A stretch of 64,000 nucleotides of DNA from Flavobacterium sp. MDT1-60 (GTDB lineage Bacteria > Bacteroidota > Bacteroidia > Flavobacteriales > Flavobacteriaceae): positions 2,418,001 to 2,482,000 of the forward strand of contig NZ_CP062159.1 of assembly GCF_014844035.1 (NCBI RefSeq), given 5' to 3'. Every line of letters starts with the position of its first letter. The stretch's first letter is position 1. The position numbers were made by a program, and so were the translations under genes. A model generated the notes under the pieces. It was given only the letters and a program-made list of their open reading frames with translations. It did no database searches and was not told the origin of the DNA. Positions 10,059 through 20,300 of this stretch are shown piece after piece.

Positions 10059-10622
10059 TTATTCCACACATCTTATATTTTCAATGAAATAAGTATCTGG
10101 TTTGTATACTTTTCCATTCATCTCAGACGTTAATTCACTTTTTACAATATAATCTTCTGTAGTCGTCAGGTATTTAATACGCATTATATTAACCGGAGAT
10201 TTTTTCAGTTCATCGTAGCTATCTTTCATAAATACAAAAATTCCTGTATTTACACGATTATCAAAACCTTTATCACGAATAAGTGTTCCGCAGTTTTCCT
10301 GCTCAATGTGCATTAAAGTAACAATTTTGCCGTTTTGTAATTGTAAAAAAACTTTTGAGTTTTTGTCAAAACAATTTGCCTTTATAAAATCCTTACTTTT
10401 TTGAATCAATTGTAAATTTAATGTTGGCAGACCATCTGTTTGTGCCAATGAAAAGAATACATAGCTAAACGAACCTCCAAAGTTCTTTTCACTCATTAAA
10501 TATTCATTTGTAATTTTGTAAGTGCCAATAGAATCTGTAACGTTGGCACTGTATTCACATGGTTTTTGGGCAAATGCGGTAAGGGTTAATAGAAAAAAAG
10601 TTAGCGTAATTAGTTGTTTCAT
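10059..10622 (-). CDS. Small secreted protein of unknown function
   Basis: I place the start at the ATG at 10622, which gives a clean signal peptide (MKQLITLTFFLLTLTAFAQ). The longer start at 10643 would put polar residues before it and overlap the upstream gene. The mature part, about 168 residues, has four or more Cys and a predicted beta-rich, soluble character. No family is recognised. It is the last gene of a minus-strand set after the methyltransferase, with a 2-base gap. Confidence 0.75.
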   Translation of the reverse strand: MKQLITLTFFLLTLTAFAQKPCEYSANVTDSIGTYKITNEYLMSEKNFGGSFSYVFFSLAQTDGLPTLNLQLIQKSKDFIKANCFDKNSKVFLQLQNGKIVTLMHIEQENCGTLIRDKGFDNRVNTGIFVFMKDSYDELKKSPVNIMRIKYLTTTEDYIVKSELTSEMNGKVYKPDTYFIENIRCVE

Positions 10623-10624
10623 TT

Positions 10625-11806
10625 TTAAATTATTTTTCTGCAAATTAAAACTATTTTGTTATCATTTTTATCTGTTGTAAAAAAACAATATAAATTTCCA
10701 CCATTTTTTATTTTCCACTTTTTTCGAATGTTTTCTACCGTGTCCGGAAAATTTCGGGTCGTAATATTTGCTTGCTGATTTAAAAGTTCTGTTTTCATAT
10801 CATTTTTGTTGTATGAAATCACTTTTTCTATTTCAAAAGATCTCCCCGGGAAATCAATTAACGCTACGGAAGTATATAAATGAGAGTGTTTGTGAAGTTT
10901 ATTTATTTTGAAAATAGAACTCACTTCATCAAAACCACCAGATTTCATTATGGCCGAATTTGGCTCGTATAAAAATTTTTGAGGTAAATCATAAGAAGGT
11001 AAATCAGATTTATCATCCAAAATAAATTCGAATGTTTCGATTTTGTCTTTTAAGATATTAGCAGTTTTGATTGTAATTTCGCCTGTATAATGATTGTGGA
11101 TTTCAAAAAGCAATTCTTTTACTTCATTTTCTAAAGCAATAATATGAATGTTTTTGACAAATTTTAATTCTGACAAACCTGCTGAAATATCTAATAAAGG
11201 GGCAGTTTTTATTAATATAGAATCTGTTTTTTCTAAATAGAAATCCAATAATTCAGGGACATTTGGCAAACAGTCTTTTAACATGAAAACTTTGCCTTTT
11301 GCATCATTTCTTCTTGAGGGATCAATATAAATCCAATCCCATTTTTGATTCAATTCTGTTAGAACATTTGTGGAATCATTGGCGAAAAAATTACAATTTG
11401 TTACTTGTAATTGTTCAAAGTTATGTTTAACGATTGCAGATAAATCTTCGTTTATCTCACAATGGGCTACATTTTTAAATCTTTTTGAAAAGTAAAAATC
11501 ATCAACACCAAAACCTCCTGTAAGATCAATTAAACTTTCGCCGGAAATTAAGGAAGCTTTATAGGCAGCTGTTTTTTCAGATGAGGTTTGTTCGACCGAT
11601 ATTTTACTCGGATAAATTATATTTTTGGTTGAAAACCAAGTGGGTAATTTGTCTTTTGCCTTTGTTTTTGCTTCTATTTGGTTCAAAATCAAAATCCAGT
11701 CAATTTCTGGAAAAGGATTCTTCTGAAGTGCAAATTTCGTAATTTCTACACCGGTATTTTTTGTTATAAATTCCTGAATGTTTTTGCTTAAAAGAGACGA
11801 ATTCAA
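10625..11806 (-). CDS. Class I SAM-dependent methyltransferase with THUMP-like C-terminal domain
   Basis: The 393-residue product carries a Rossmann methyltransferase motif I (LIDLTGGFGVDDFYFS, near residue 95), an acidic motif II (AHCEINEDL) and the motif IV block YIDPSRRND near 165. The C-terminal third matches the THUMP-like domain found with this enzyme type in Bacteroidota. Such proteins are thought to act on RNA, but the target nucleotide is not known to me. It starts 2 bases after the stop of the AI-2E family permease and is probably co-transcribed with it. Confidence 0.85.
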   Translation of the reverse strand: MNSSLLSKNIQEFITKNTGVEITKFALQKNPFPEIDWILILNQIEAKTKAKDKLPTWFSTKNIIYPSKISVEQTSSEKTAAYKASLISGESLIDLTGGFGVDDFYFSKRFKNVAHCEINEDLSAIVKHNFEQLQVTNCNFFANDSTNVLTELNQKWDWIYIDPSRRNDAKGKVFMLKDCLPNVPELLDFYLEKTDSILIKTAPLLDISAGLSELKFVKNIHIIALENEVKELLFEIHNHYTGEITIKTANILKDKIETFEFILDDKSDLPSYDLPQKFLYEPNSAIMKSGGFDEVSSIFKINKLHKHSHLYTSVALIDFPGRSFEIEKVISYNKNDMKTELLNQQANITTRNFPDTVENIRKKWKIKNGGNLYCFFTTDKNDNKIVLICRKII

Positions 11807-11808
11807 TG

Positions 11809-12900
11809 TTAGATTTTTTCAGTTAATACGGAAACAATTTTATTGTCAGGAAAAAATTCTTTTAAAATTACTTTTAGCATAGTGTAAACCGGAATGGCAA
11901 TAATCATCCCAACAATTCCAAAAGTAATTCCACTGATTAAAGTTATCAGGAATATTTCTAACGGGTGCGAATTTACACTTTTTGATGAAATTATAGGCTG
12001 ACTAATATTATTATCAATAGCCTGAACAAGTAAAAAACCAATAATTACATAAATAGTGGTTGGCAAAATTTCAGATTGAAAATCACTTCCAATCAAGCTA
12101 ATCATTGTTAATATTCCGGCTAGTATCGTTCCGATAATTGGGCCTATGTATGGAATAATATTTAAAATGGCACATAAAAAAGCAATAACGAAGGCATTCT
12201 TATTTCCGAAAACAAGTAATACAATTAAGTATAAAATAAAAACAACCGTTAATTGAAGTAGCAAGCCAATAAAATAGCGGGTCAGTAAATGATTTATTTT
12301 GGTAATAGAATTTAAGATTTTATCTTCGTTCGTATCGGGAAGAATTTTTTTGGCACCTGCTTTAAAATCCTCCTGGTCTTTGATGAAGAAAAAAGTAATA
12401 AAGAATACAGAAACAAATCCCATACCCATATTGGCTAAGAAATTCATTATTGAATTGATAAAGCCTGTAAAAAAGCCAACATTTAAAGCTGACATTATTT
12501 TTGAATCCTTAAGAGCTTTACTTAAATCAACGTGTTGAATGTTGAAATAAGTTTCGATACTTCGTTCTGTTTCCATAAACTGTGCCTGTAGATTATCTGT
12601 ATCTAATAAGGATAAGTTATTAGCTTGTGAAATAATCAAGGGCACAAACAAAAAGATAAAACCAACTAATGCTAAAATAAATACCAGAATTGTTGTAGTC
12701 GCCGCTATAGAATTGCTGAATTTTAATTTATTTTTTAAAAATTGTACTAGAGGATTTGCAATCAAACACAATATCAATGAGATACATAAATAAACAATTA
12801 CGGTTTGAATTTCATATAAAAAATATAAAACGGCACTAATAACTAAAATGGTTGCTAAAGCTCTTAAGATTCCGTTGGAAATGATCTTCGATGTTATCAT
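11809..12900 (-). CDS. AI-2E family transporter (PerM/YdiK-like membrane protein)
   Basis: The 363-residue polytopic membrane protein has two N-terminal helices, a soluble stretch near residues 90-135, and about five more helices. Family hallmarks are NIIPYIGPIIG near 245 and the C-terminal SHPLEIFLITLISG block. Members are putative exporters or permeases; the AI-2 substrate was proposed for one E. coli member and should not be assumed here. It is the first gene of a minus-strand set with the methyltransferase and small secreted-protein genes. Confidence 0.88.
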   Translation of the reverse strand: MITSKIISNGILRALATILVISAVLYFLYEIQTVIVYLCISLILCLIANPLVQFLKNKLKFSNSIAATTTILVFILALVGFIFLFVPLIISQANNLSLLDTDNLQAQFMETERSIETYFNIQHVDLSKALKDSKIMSALNVGFFTGFINSIMNFLANMGMGFVSVFFITFFFIKDQEDFKAGAKKILPDTNEDKILNSITKINHLLTRYFIGLLLQLTVVFILYLIVLLVFGNKNAFVIAFLCAILNIIPYIGPIIGTILAGILTMISLIGSDFQSEILPTTIYVIIGFLLVQAIDNNISQPIISSKSVNSHPLEIFLITLISGITFGIVGMIIAIPVYTMLKVILKEFFPDNKIVSVLTEKI

Positions 12901-12960
12901 GATTATGTTTTAGACTATAAATATAACAAAAAGCTTTTAAAATTCAGGACAGAGCAAAAA

Positions 12961-12987
12961 AAAGCGAGATGGTTCAGATCTCGCTTT
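12961..12987 (-). terminator. Terminator for the M43 protease gene
   Basis: AAAGCGAGAT (12961-12970) pairs perfectly with ATCTCGCTTT (12978-12987) around a 7-base loop. Read on the minus strand it ends in a long T-run (the plus strand has A8 just left of the stem), so it serves the gene stopping at 13009. Confidence 0.85.
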
Positions 12988-13008
12988 TGTATTGATTTAT
13001 ATTTGGGT

Positions 13009-13959
13009 TTATATTCCAAATGCTGCTCTTGGGCCTCCGGAAACAAATATGGCTGCCATTCTGCTTTTTTGACCTAATGAAAACATATACATTCCATTAT
13101 CATCTGTGTAATCCATGTAGTTCATGGTCATTTCAACAGGAGTTCCTGAACAAGTGCTGTAATGAGGATAAGTTGGTACTCCATAATTTGCAGTATTATG
13201 CGTTGGAGTATCAGATACTAAATCACTTCCACAAGTAGCATCTCCCCAGATATGGCGTAAATTCATCCAGTGACCCACTTCGTGAGTACCAGTTCTTCCT
13301 AAGTTAAATGGAGCATTTGCAGCACCAGATAAACCGAAATATCTGGAATCGATTACAACACCGTCAGTAGATGATGCTCCACCAGGAAATTGTGCATAAC
13401 CTAAAATTCCTCCGCCAATAGCACATGACCAAAGATTAAGTTTTGTTGTTGGAGAAGTTGGAGCGATTCCACCCTGTGCCGTTTTTTTCATGGCATCATT
13501 AGTTCCCCATGAAGTTTTTGTTGTAGATTTTCGGATAATCTGATCTAAAACAAATGTAATTCCTACATTGGCTTTTACTCCTGCAAAAAGTGCCGGAACA
13601 CTATTATAATCAGAGTTTAAAGCATTGAAATCTTTGTTCAGCACATCAATTTGTGATTGAATTTGTGCATCTGAAATGTTTTGTGCAGTCGTTTTATACA
13701 AAACATTTACTACAACCGGAATTTCGACTTTACCATTTACTAAACGATTCGTTAAGATTCGATTTGTAGTAAAAGCTTCAATCTCATTCATTTTAATGGC
13801 TAACATTGGATCTGCTTTTAATTGTGCTTCTAAAACTTCTTGCGAAGCACAACGACGCTCTGTAGCAGCACTAGCATCTGAACCTGTTGGTTCTGTTTGG
13901 TCATTTTGACAAGAAAACAGCACTAAAGCTGTAAATGCGGTAATAAGAACTTTTTTCAT
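13009..13959 (-). CDS. Pappalysin-like M43 zinc metalloprotease, lipoprotein
   Basis: The 316-residue product begins with a lipoprotein signal (MKKVLITAFTALVLFSC). The active site GTHEVGHWMNLRHIWGD, near residue 225, is the HExxHxxxxxH zinc signature of M43 proteases, and MNYMDYTDD supplies the Met-turn. Disulfide-type Cys residues surround the site (CAIGGG, ATCGSD, STCSGT). No sorting domain for the type IX system is apparent at the C terminus. It probably acts at the outer membrane on extracellular proteins. It is monocistronic, with its own terminator. Confidence 0.9.
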   Translation of the reverse strand: MKKVLITAFTALVLFSCQNDQTEPTGSDASAATERRCASQEVLEAQLKADPMLAIKMNEIEAFTTNRILTNRLVNGKVEIPVVVNVLYKTTAQNISDAQIQSQIDVLNKDFNALNSDYNSVPALFAGVKANVGITFVLDQIIRKSTTKTSWGTNDAMKKTAQGGIAPTSPTTKLNLWSCAIGGGILGYAQFPGGASSTDGVVIDSRYFGLSGAANAPFNLGRTGTHEVGHWMNLRHIWGDATCGSDLVSDTPTHNTANYGVPTYPHYSTCSGTPVEMTMNYMDYTDDNGMYMFSLGQKSRMAAIFVSGGPRAAFGI

Positions 13960-14117
13960 AATAATTTGGGTTTTTGTTATAAAAAATTAAATTTGGTTAA
14001 TTATGTAGCAATTTTATAACAAAATGATTTTCGTACCAAATTTTTATAACATTTTTTTTGTGAGAATTTTACAACAGCCCATACGGCTTGATTCTTACAA
14101 AAATTTAAGCCAAATTA

Positions 14118-14612
14118 TTAGGAAGTAAATTCGTACAAAGCTATACTCGCAGCTTGCACAACATTCATACTACTGTTTTTACCAAACATATTAATATGGA
14201 CAATTTGATTGGAAATTTTTAAAAGATCATCTGAAATCCCATCAATTTCACTTCCTATAACAAGTGCAATTTTTTGATTTTCAGGAATATTGACTTCTTT
14301 TAGTGGTTTGCTGGTACTAGTTATTTCCAAAGCAATAATTTCGAAGTTATTTTGAAGTAAGTAGGTAACCAAATCAGAAGTTTGTTCGATTACAGTATGA
14401 TGCACATGAAGATGAGTGCTTCGTGAAGTTTTATTGATTTTTCGTGGAGTTAATGGAATATCTTTTCCTAAAAAAATGATGTTCTCTACGCCAAAAGCCT
14501 CACTTATTCTAAAAAGAGAACCAATGTTTTGCTGAAAATAGATATTATCGCAAACCAGTGTTATGGGAAACGTTTTTCGCTCAAATTGATTTTCTTCGTG
14601 AGTAAGTTGCAC
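14118..14612 (-). CDS. TrmH/SpoU-family RNA 2'-O-methyltransferase
   Basis: I choose the GTG at 14612, which gives MQLTHEENQFERKTFP and sits 10 bases after the upstream stop. The longer ATG start at 14696 would overlap that gene by 74 bases and adds an unlikely hydrophobic leader. The 164-residue product has SPOUT motif 1 (NIGSLFRISEAFG, with the catalytic-type Arg), motif 2 (LVIGSEIDGIS) and motif 3 (INMFGKNSSMNVVQAASIAL). Family members methylate ribose 2'-OH in tRNA or rRNA; the exact site is not decided by sequence. It is likely co-transcribed with the DUF4159 gene. Confidence 0.88.
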   Translation of the reverse strand: MQLTHEENQFERKTFPITLVCDNIYFQQNIGSLFRISEAFGVENIIFLGKDIPLTPRKINKTSRSTHLHVHHTVIEQTSDLVTYLLQNNFEIIALEITSTSKPLKEVNIPENQKIALVIGSEIDGISDDLLKISNQIVHINMFGKNSSMNVVQAASIALYEFTS

Positions 14613-14622
14613 TTTTTTATAA

Positions 14623-15261
14623 TTAATTGGTAAAAATATAATTGATGATATTAGCACCCATTTTAAGGGCTTTGTCACGAACATTAGCGGGATCATTATG
14701 TACTTCCGGATCTTCCCAGCCGTCGCCTAAGTCACATTCGTAAGTATATAATAAGACAAGTTTGTTTTCTACGAAAATTCCAAAAGCCTGCGGACGCGTT
14801 CCATCGTGTTCATGAATTTTTGGCAAGCCATTCGGGAAAGGAAAGGGTTTTTGAAAAATAGGATGATTTGCGGGAATTTCGACTAAATTATTATTTGGAA
14901 ATATTTTTTTGATTTCTTTTCGAATGTATTGATCCATTCCGTAATTATCATCAATATGAAGAAAACCTCCGGCTGTTAGATAATTTCTAAGATTGGTTAC
15001 GTCAGCATCGCTAAAAACAACATTTCCGTGTCCGGTCATGTGTACGAAAGGATAGGAGAGCAAATCAGGATTGCCTGGCTCAACCGTTGATGGTTTTGCT
15101 TTTATTCGGGTATTGATGTTTGAATTGCAAAAACGGATAAGGTTTGGTAATGAAGTGGGATTTGCATACCAATCGCCACCGCCACTATATTTTAATAAAG
15201 CAATTTCTTGTGAAAAGGAAGAAATGGAAACGAAGAATAATAAGTAAAATATTTTTTTCAT
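14623..15261 (-). CDS. DUF4159-domain secreted protein
   Basis: The 212-residue product has a signal peptide (MKKIFYLLFFVSISSFSQ) followed by a DUF4159 domain. Visible landmarks are YSGGGDWYANPTSLPNL near residue 25, FVHMTGHGN near 72, and GGFLHIDDNYG near 97. The fold resembles glutamine-amidotransferase-like domains but the catalytic role is not known. It is exported and sits upstream of the TrmH-family gene with a 10-base gap. Confidence 0.85.
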   Translation of the reverse strand: MKKIFYLLFFVSISSFSQEIALLKYSGGGDWYANPTSLPNLIRFCNSNINTRIKAKPSTVEPGNPDLLSYPFVHMTGHGNVVFSDADVTNLRNYLTAGGFLHIDDNYGMDQYIRKEIKKIFPNNNLVEIPANHPIFQKPFPFPNGLPKIHEHDGTRPQAFGIFVENKLVLLYTYECDLGDGWEDPEVHNDPANVRDKALKMGANIINYIFTN

Positions 15262-15312
15262 ATAATTATAAATTATCTGGGTAATTTGCTTTTTATATAT
15301 GTGGCTTTTTGT

Positions 15313-15392
15313 GTCATTTCGACGAAGGAGAAATCACATCCAGAGAGCAACGCTGTGGTTACGTTATGTGATTTCTCCTTCGTCGAAATGAC
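15313..15392. repeat. Perfect 27-bp inverted repeat (REP-like palindrome)
   Basis: The left arm at 15313-15339 begins GTCATTTCGACGAAGGAG. It is the exact reverse complement of the right arm at 15366-15392. The spacer is 26 bases. It lies between the convergent-free 3' end of rsmE and the start of the DUF4159 gene on the minus strand. Dispersed elements with this start (TGTCATTTCGACGAAGGAG) are common in Flavobacterium genomes as I recall them. No transposase is adjacent. Confidence 0.85.
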
Positions 15393-15403
15393 AAGATTAC
15401 GAT

Positions 15404-16117
15404 TTAATTAATATTCTCATTAAAAAAAACAACACTATGACAAGCCACAACAGCAGCAGTTTCTGTACGTAAACGAGTATTACCTAGCATTACCGGCTGA
15501 AAATTATTTTCTAAAGCCAATGTAATTTCCTTATCTGAAAAATCACCTTCGGGACCAATCAGAATTGTTACATTTTCATTCGGGTTTAAAACTTCTTTCA
15601 ATGATTTTTTATCAGTTTCTTCACAATGCGCAATCAATTGTAAACCTTCATTTTTTTGTTTGATGAATTCCTTAAACGAAATTGCTTCATTTAATTTAGG
15701 TAAATACGTTTCATTGGATTGTTTCATTGCCGAAAGAATTATTTTCTCAAAACGTTCTTTATTTATCGTTTTTCGCTCAGAACGATCACAAAAAACGGGA
15801 GTGATTTCCTGGATTCCAATTTCTGTAGCTTTTTCTAAAAACCATTCAAATCGATCATTCATTTTGGTTGGAGCCACGGCCAGATGCAAACGAAATTTTG
15901 GTTCTGGAGTTTTTTTTATCGAAAGTACTTCAACAATACATTTATTGTCAGAAGCCAATGTGATTTCAGTTTCAAACAATAAACCTGAACCGTTTGTTAC
16001 GTGCAAAATGTCTGAATCTTTTTTGCGTAAAACTTTTATAATATGTCTGCTTTCTTCTTTATCAAAATAAAAAGTTTCAGTAGTTTCGTCTATATCAGGA
16101 TTGTAAAATAATTGCAT
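15404..16117 (-). CDS. rsmE: 16S rRNA (uracil-1498-N3)-methyltransferase RsmE
   Basis: The 237-residue length is typical of the family. The N-terminal PUA-like part contains EESRHIIKVLRKK. The SPOUT domain has APTKMNDRFEWFLEKATEIG near residue 85, the SAM-loop IGPEGDFSDKEI near 190, and GNTRLRTETAAVVA near 212. RsmE methylates N3 of U1498 in 16S rRNA in the assembled 30S subunit. It starts 3 bases after the tsaD stop and is surely in the same operon. Confidence 0.95.
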   Translation of the reverse strand: MQLFYNPDIDETTETFYFDKEESRHIIKVLRKKDSDILHVTNGSGLLFETEITLASDNKCIVEVLSIKKTPEPKFRLHLAVAPTKMNDRFEWFLEKATEIGIQEITPVFCDRSERKTINKERFEKIILSAMKQSNETYLPKLNEAISFKEFIKQKNEGLQLIAHCEETDKKSLKEVLNPNENVTILIGPEGDFSDKEITLALENNFQPVMLGNTRLRTETAAVVACHSVVFFNENIN

Positions 16118-16120
16118 AAT

Positions 16121-17143
16121 TTAAAATTGAATTCGCGCTTTAGAAACTACTGCAGAAGTTTCAAAACGACTTGATAAATATTTTTGATAACCAACAATGC
16201 CAATCATTGCAGCATTATCTGTAGTGTATTCAAATTTAGGAACGAAAGTTTTCCATCCGTATTTGCCTTCACTTTCTTTCAATCGCGTTCTAATTCCGGA
16301 ATTTGCAGAAACTCCTCCGCCAATTGCAATTTGTTTTATTCCGGTTTCTTTTACCGCTAATTTTAATTTGTCCATTAAAATTTCGATAATGGTATATTGT
16401 ATAGAAGCACAAATATCATTCAGGTTTTCTTCAATGAAATTTGGGTTTTCCAGTTTTTTCTTCTGAATAAAATATAAAATGGCCGTTTTTAATCCAGAGA
16501 AACTAAAATCTAATCCCGGTACTTTTGGTTTTGTAAACGCAAAAGTTTTTGGGTTTCCTTCTTTCGCATATTTGTCAATCAATGGTCCGCCAGGGTAGGG
16601 AAGTCCAAGAATTTTGGCACTTTTATCAAAAGCTTCTCCAACTGCATCATCTGTGGTTTCGCCAATAATTTCCATATCAAAAAAGCCATTTACTTTTACT
16701 ATCTGCGTATGTCCTCCACTAATCGTTAAGGCTAAAAATGGAAATTCAGGTTTGTCAAATCCTTCTTCATCAATAAAATGCGCTAAAATATGGGCATGCA
16801 TGTGATTTACAGCAATCAACGGAATTTGTAATGCCAATGATAACGATTTGCTAAATGAACTTCCTACTAATAATGATCCCATTAAACCAGGCCCTTGCGT
16901 AAAGGCAATGGCTGTTAATTGTTCTTTTTGTACATTTGCTTTGCGTAATGCGGCATCAATTACAGGAACTATATTTTGCTGATGCGCTCTTGAGGCTAAC
17001 TCAGGTACGACACCACCGTATTGGTTGTGAATAAGCTGATTGGCCACAACATTTGAGAGTACTTTATCGTTATGTAAAACTGCAGCAGCAGTATCATCGC
17101 AGGAACTTTCGATGGCAAGAATAAAAACCTCTGAATTTTGCAT
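16121..17143 (-). CDS. tsaD: tRNA N6-adenosine threonylcarbamoyltransferase TsaD
   Basis: TsaD transfers threonylcarbamoyl to A37 of ANN-decoding tRNAs with TsaB and TsaE. The ATG at 17143 gives MQNSEVFILAIESSCDDT, the canonical start; a longer frame from 17176 adds 11 residues unlike the family. Metal-binding HMHAH lies near residue 113. Nucleotide-binding blocks include GGVVPELASR, DDAVGEAFDKSAK and IGGGVSANSGIR, and the product is 340 residues. It is the first gene of the tsaD-rsmE pair and divergent from the TamB gene. Confidence 0.95.
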   Translation of the reverse strand: MQNSEVFILAIESSCDDTAAAVLHNDKVLSNVVANQLIHNQYGGVVPELASRAHQQNIVPVIDAALRKANVQKEQLTAIAFTQGPGLMGSLLVGSSFSKSLSLALQIPLIAVNHMHAHILAHFIDEEGFDKPEFPFLALTISGGHTQIVKVNGFFDMEIIGETTDDAVGEAFDKSAKILGLPYPGGPLIDKYAKEGNPKTFAFTKPKVPGLDFSFSGLKTAILYFIQKKKLENPNFIEENLNDICASIQYTIIEILMDKLKLAVKETGIKQIAIGGGVSANSGIRTRLKESEGKYGWKTFVPKFEYTTDNAAMIGIVGYQKYLSSRFETSAVVSKARIQF

Positions 17144-17349
17144 ATAAAGGCACGAATTTTGGATTATATTTGACAAATCAAATTTTTAATTTTCTTTGAT
17201 TGTAAGGAGAAGCCAAAATTAAAGAATTTTTATCAAAAACAGTCGCTCTTTGTCTGTTCAAAGTGAATTTAAAAGAAAACTAAAATTAAGAAGCTATCAA
17301 AAAAGTAAAGAAAATAATATCAAGGACCCTAATTGGGTTAATTTTACTT

Positions 17350-20300
17350 TTGTTAGCACTTGCTATAACGCTGTCTTTGCCTATAGTTCAGACAAAAATT
17401 GCCCAATATGTTACTACTTCCCTAAATGAAGATTTTAAAACCGATATTCACGTTGATAAGGTTGCGATAAACATTTTTGGCGGAGTAAAACTTAAAAAGG
17501 TTTTGATTTATGATCATCACAAAAAGGTTTTAATCTACTCTGATATTATTTCTACAGACATTTTAAGCATCAAAAGATTATTAGACGGCGATTTAATTTT
17601 TGGCGATTTACGTTTAACAGGTTTGATTTTTAATTTGAAAACGTATAAAAATGAAAATGAAAACAATATTAATAAGTTTATACGACTTTTTGATTCTGAT
17701 AAACCTTCAAAAACCAATAAACATTTTTTACTGACAGCTAAAAATGCTTATATTTCAAAAGGAATTTTTTCTGTCACTGACGAAAATAAAAAAACACCTA
17801 AATTTTTAGCATTCACAAAGCTTAATGCTTACATCAGTGATTTTAAATTATATGGGCCCGATGTAAATACTACAATTCATCGCTTTTCATTTTTGGATCA
17901 TCGTGGTCTTTACGTTTCTAATTTTGCCGGGAAATTCAGTTATACCAAAAAGCAAATAAAAGTTGAAAATTTAGCTATAAAAACTAAAAGATCATCTATT
18001 TATGGTCAGGCAATTTTAAATTATAAAGTAGAGGATTTTTTAAATTTTACTGACAAGGTAAAGTTTAATGTTACGATTGACTCTTCTTCAATTGCAACAA
18101 ATGATCTTCGTTACTTTTATGACGGATTGGGTAAAAACCAGCATTTTAAGCTTAAGACAAAATTAAACGGTCCTCTTAATAATCTTAATTTAAGAGGCTT
18201 GAGGCTTACAGATACCAATGGCTCTAGAATTGTTGGTACCATAAATTTTAAAAATCTTTTAGGTTCCAAAGAACAGAAGTTTTCGATGGATGGTAAGTTT
18301 GACAGATTGGTTTCCAGTTATGATAATTTGGTTGCTTTGCTTCCAGTTGTTTTAGGAAAGAAGCTTCCTAAAGAACTAAAAAGAGTTGGTAAATTTACTA
18401 TTATAGGAAAAGCAAAAGTTTCTACAATTGCATTGGAAGCCGATTTTAAAATGGTTACCGATATAGGTGGTGGCCAGGTCGATCTCCATCTAAATAATAT
18501 GGATTTTATTGATAAAGCATCTTACTCGGGAAATATTGTCCTGGAGAATTTTGATGTTGGTGCTTTGTTAAATCGAAAAGATATAGGAAGAACAACCTTA
18601 GATTTAGATGTTGATGGTGTAGGTTTTACTGAGAAATACCTTAATACCATTATAAAAGGTGATATTACTAAATTAGACTATAATAAGTACACGTATAATA
18701 ATATAGTAGTCAATGGTAATTTTAAATTGCCTTATTATAAAGGACAAATTTCTGTAAATGATCCTAACTTGTCTTTGACATTCGATGGTTTAGTAGATTT
18801 AAGTACGCGTGAGAATAAGTATGATTTTCATATCAATGTGGAGAATGCAGATTTACGTAAGCTTAAATTTATAAATGATTCTATTTCGCATTTTACAGGC
18901 GATGCAGTTGTTCAGGTTTCAGGAAATTCAATAGAAAATCTTCAGGGAAATATTTATATAAAGGATGCTGTTTACCAAAATCCAAAAGCAACTTACGAAT
19001 TTGATGAGGTAACTATCAATTCAAGTTTTGATGCTGATAGGTTACGAACCATAACTATTAATTCTACTGATATTGTCGATGGTAATATTGTAGGTAAATT
19101 TCAGTTTGCACAATTAGATAAACTCGTAATGAATTCCGTTGGAAGTCTTTATACAAATTACAAACCTTATAAAGTTAAAAAGGGACAATTTTTGCGTTTC
19201 AATTTTCATGTGTATGATAAAGTTGTTGAGATGTTATATCCTGAAATAAATGTTGATTCCTCTACCGTTGTTCGTGGTAAGATTGATGCCGATTTAAATG
19301 AATTTAAGTTTAGATTTAAATCGCAAAAAGTTACAGCTGCAAAAAACACATTCGATAATATCCGGGTTAGTATTGATAATAAAAACCCACTTTATAATGC
19401 GTTTGTAGAGTTAGATAGTATTAAAACACCATATTACAAGATACGCGATTTTAGTTTGATTAATGTAACTTCAAAAGATACTTTATTTGTTCGTTCAGAA
19501 TTTAAAGGAGGAGAAAAAGGCCAGGATTATTTTAATCTTGATTTGTTTCATACTATAGATAAAAACAAAAATAATATAGTTGGTATCAAAAAATCTGAGA
19601 TGAAATTTAAAGACTACTTATGGTATTTAAATGAAGCAGCAGCAGAAGATAATCAGATTGTTTTTGATAAAAATTTTAAAAACTTTACGATTAACAATAT
19701 TGTTTTGTCCCATGAAGATCAAAAAATTGATTTAAACGGAGTTTTAAAAGGCAGTGATTATAAAGATATTGTACTGAATTTTGAAGATGTTGATATCAAT
19801 AAAATTACTCCGTTAAATTCAAAATTTGTTTTTAATGGTAATTTAAATGGAAACATCAATTTTAAACAAAATAAAGATGTTTATCAACCCACGGCTTCCA
19901 TTGTTATTGATCATCTTAATTTAAATAATACAGAATTAGGAACTTTAGATTTTGATATTTCCGGAGATGAGAATCTGAGAAAATTTACTATAAATTCATC
20001 CATTCATAATGGTTTTACAGAATCATTTAATGCTAGTGGAACCTTTGCAATTGAAAACAAAGAAACTTTTCTGGATCTAAATCTAAAACTCGAAGGGTTT
20101 AATCTGGCAACTTTAGGAACAGTTGGTAAAGATGTTTTATCAAATGTTCGCGGATCTGTTTCCGGAAATGCTGCCGTTGTGGGGAATATAAAAAAACCGG
20201 AAATTAACGGAAGGCTGTATGTTGAGAAAGCGGGGATGACTATTCCTTATCTGAATACGGATTATGAGTTGAGTGATCGAACTGTAATTGATTTAACTGA

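Noticed and set aside
14118..14696. Longer start of the TrmH-family gene at 14696
   Set aside because: It overlaps the upstream DUF4159 gene by 74 bases; the GTG at 14612 fits the family.
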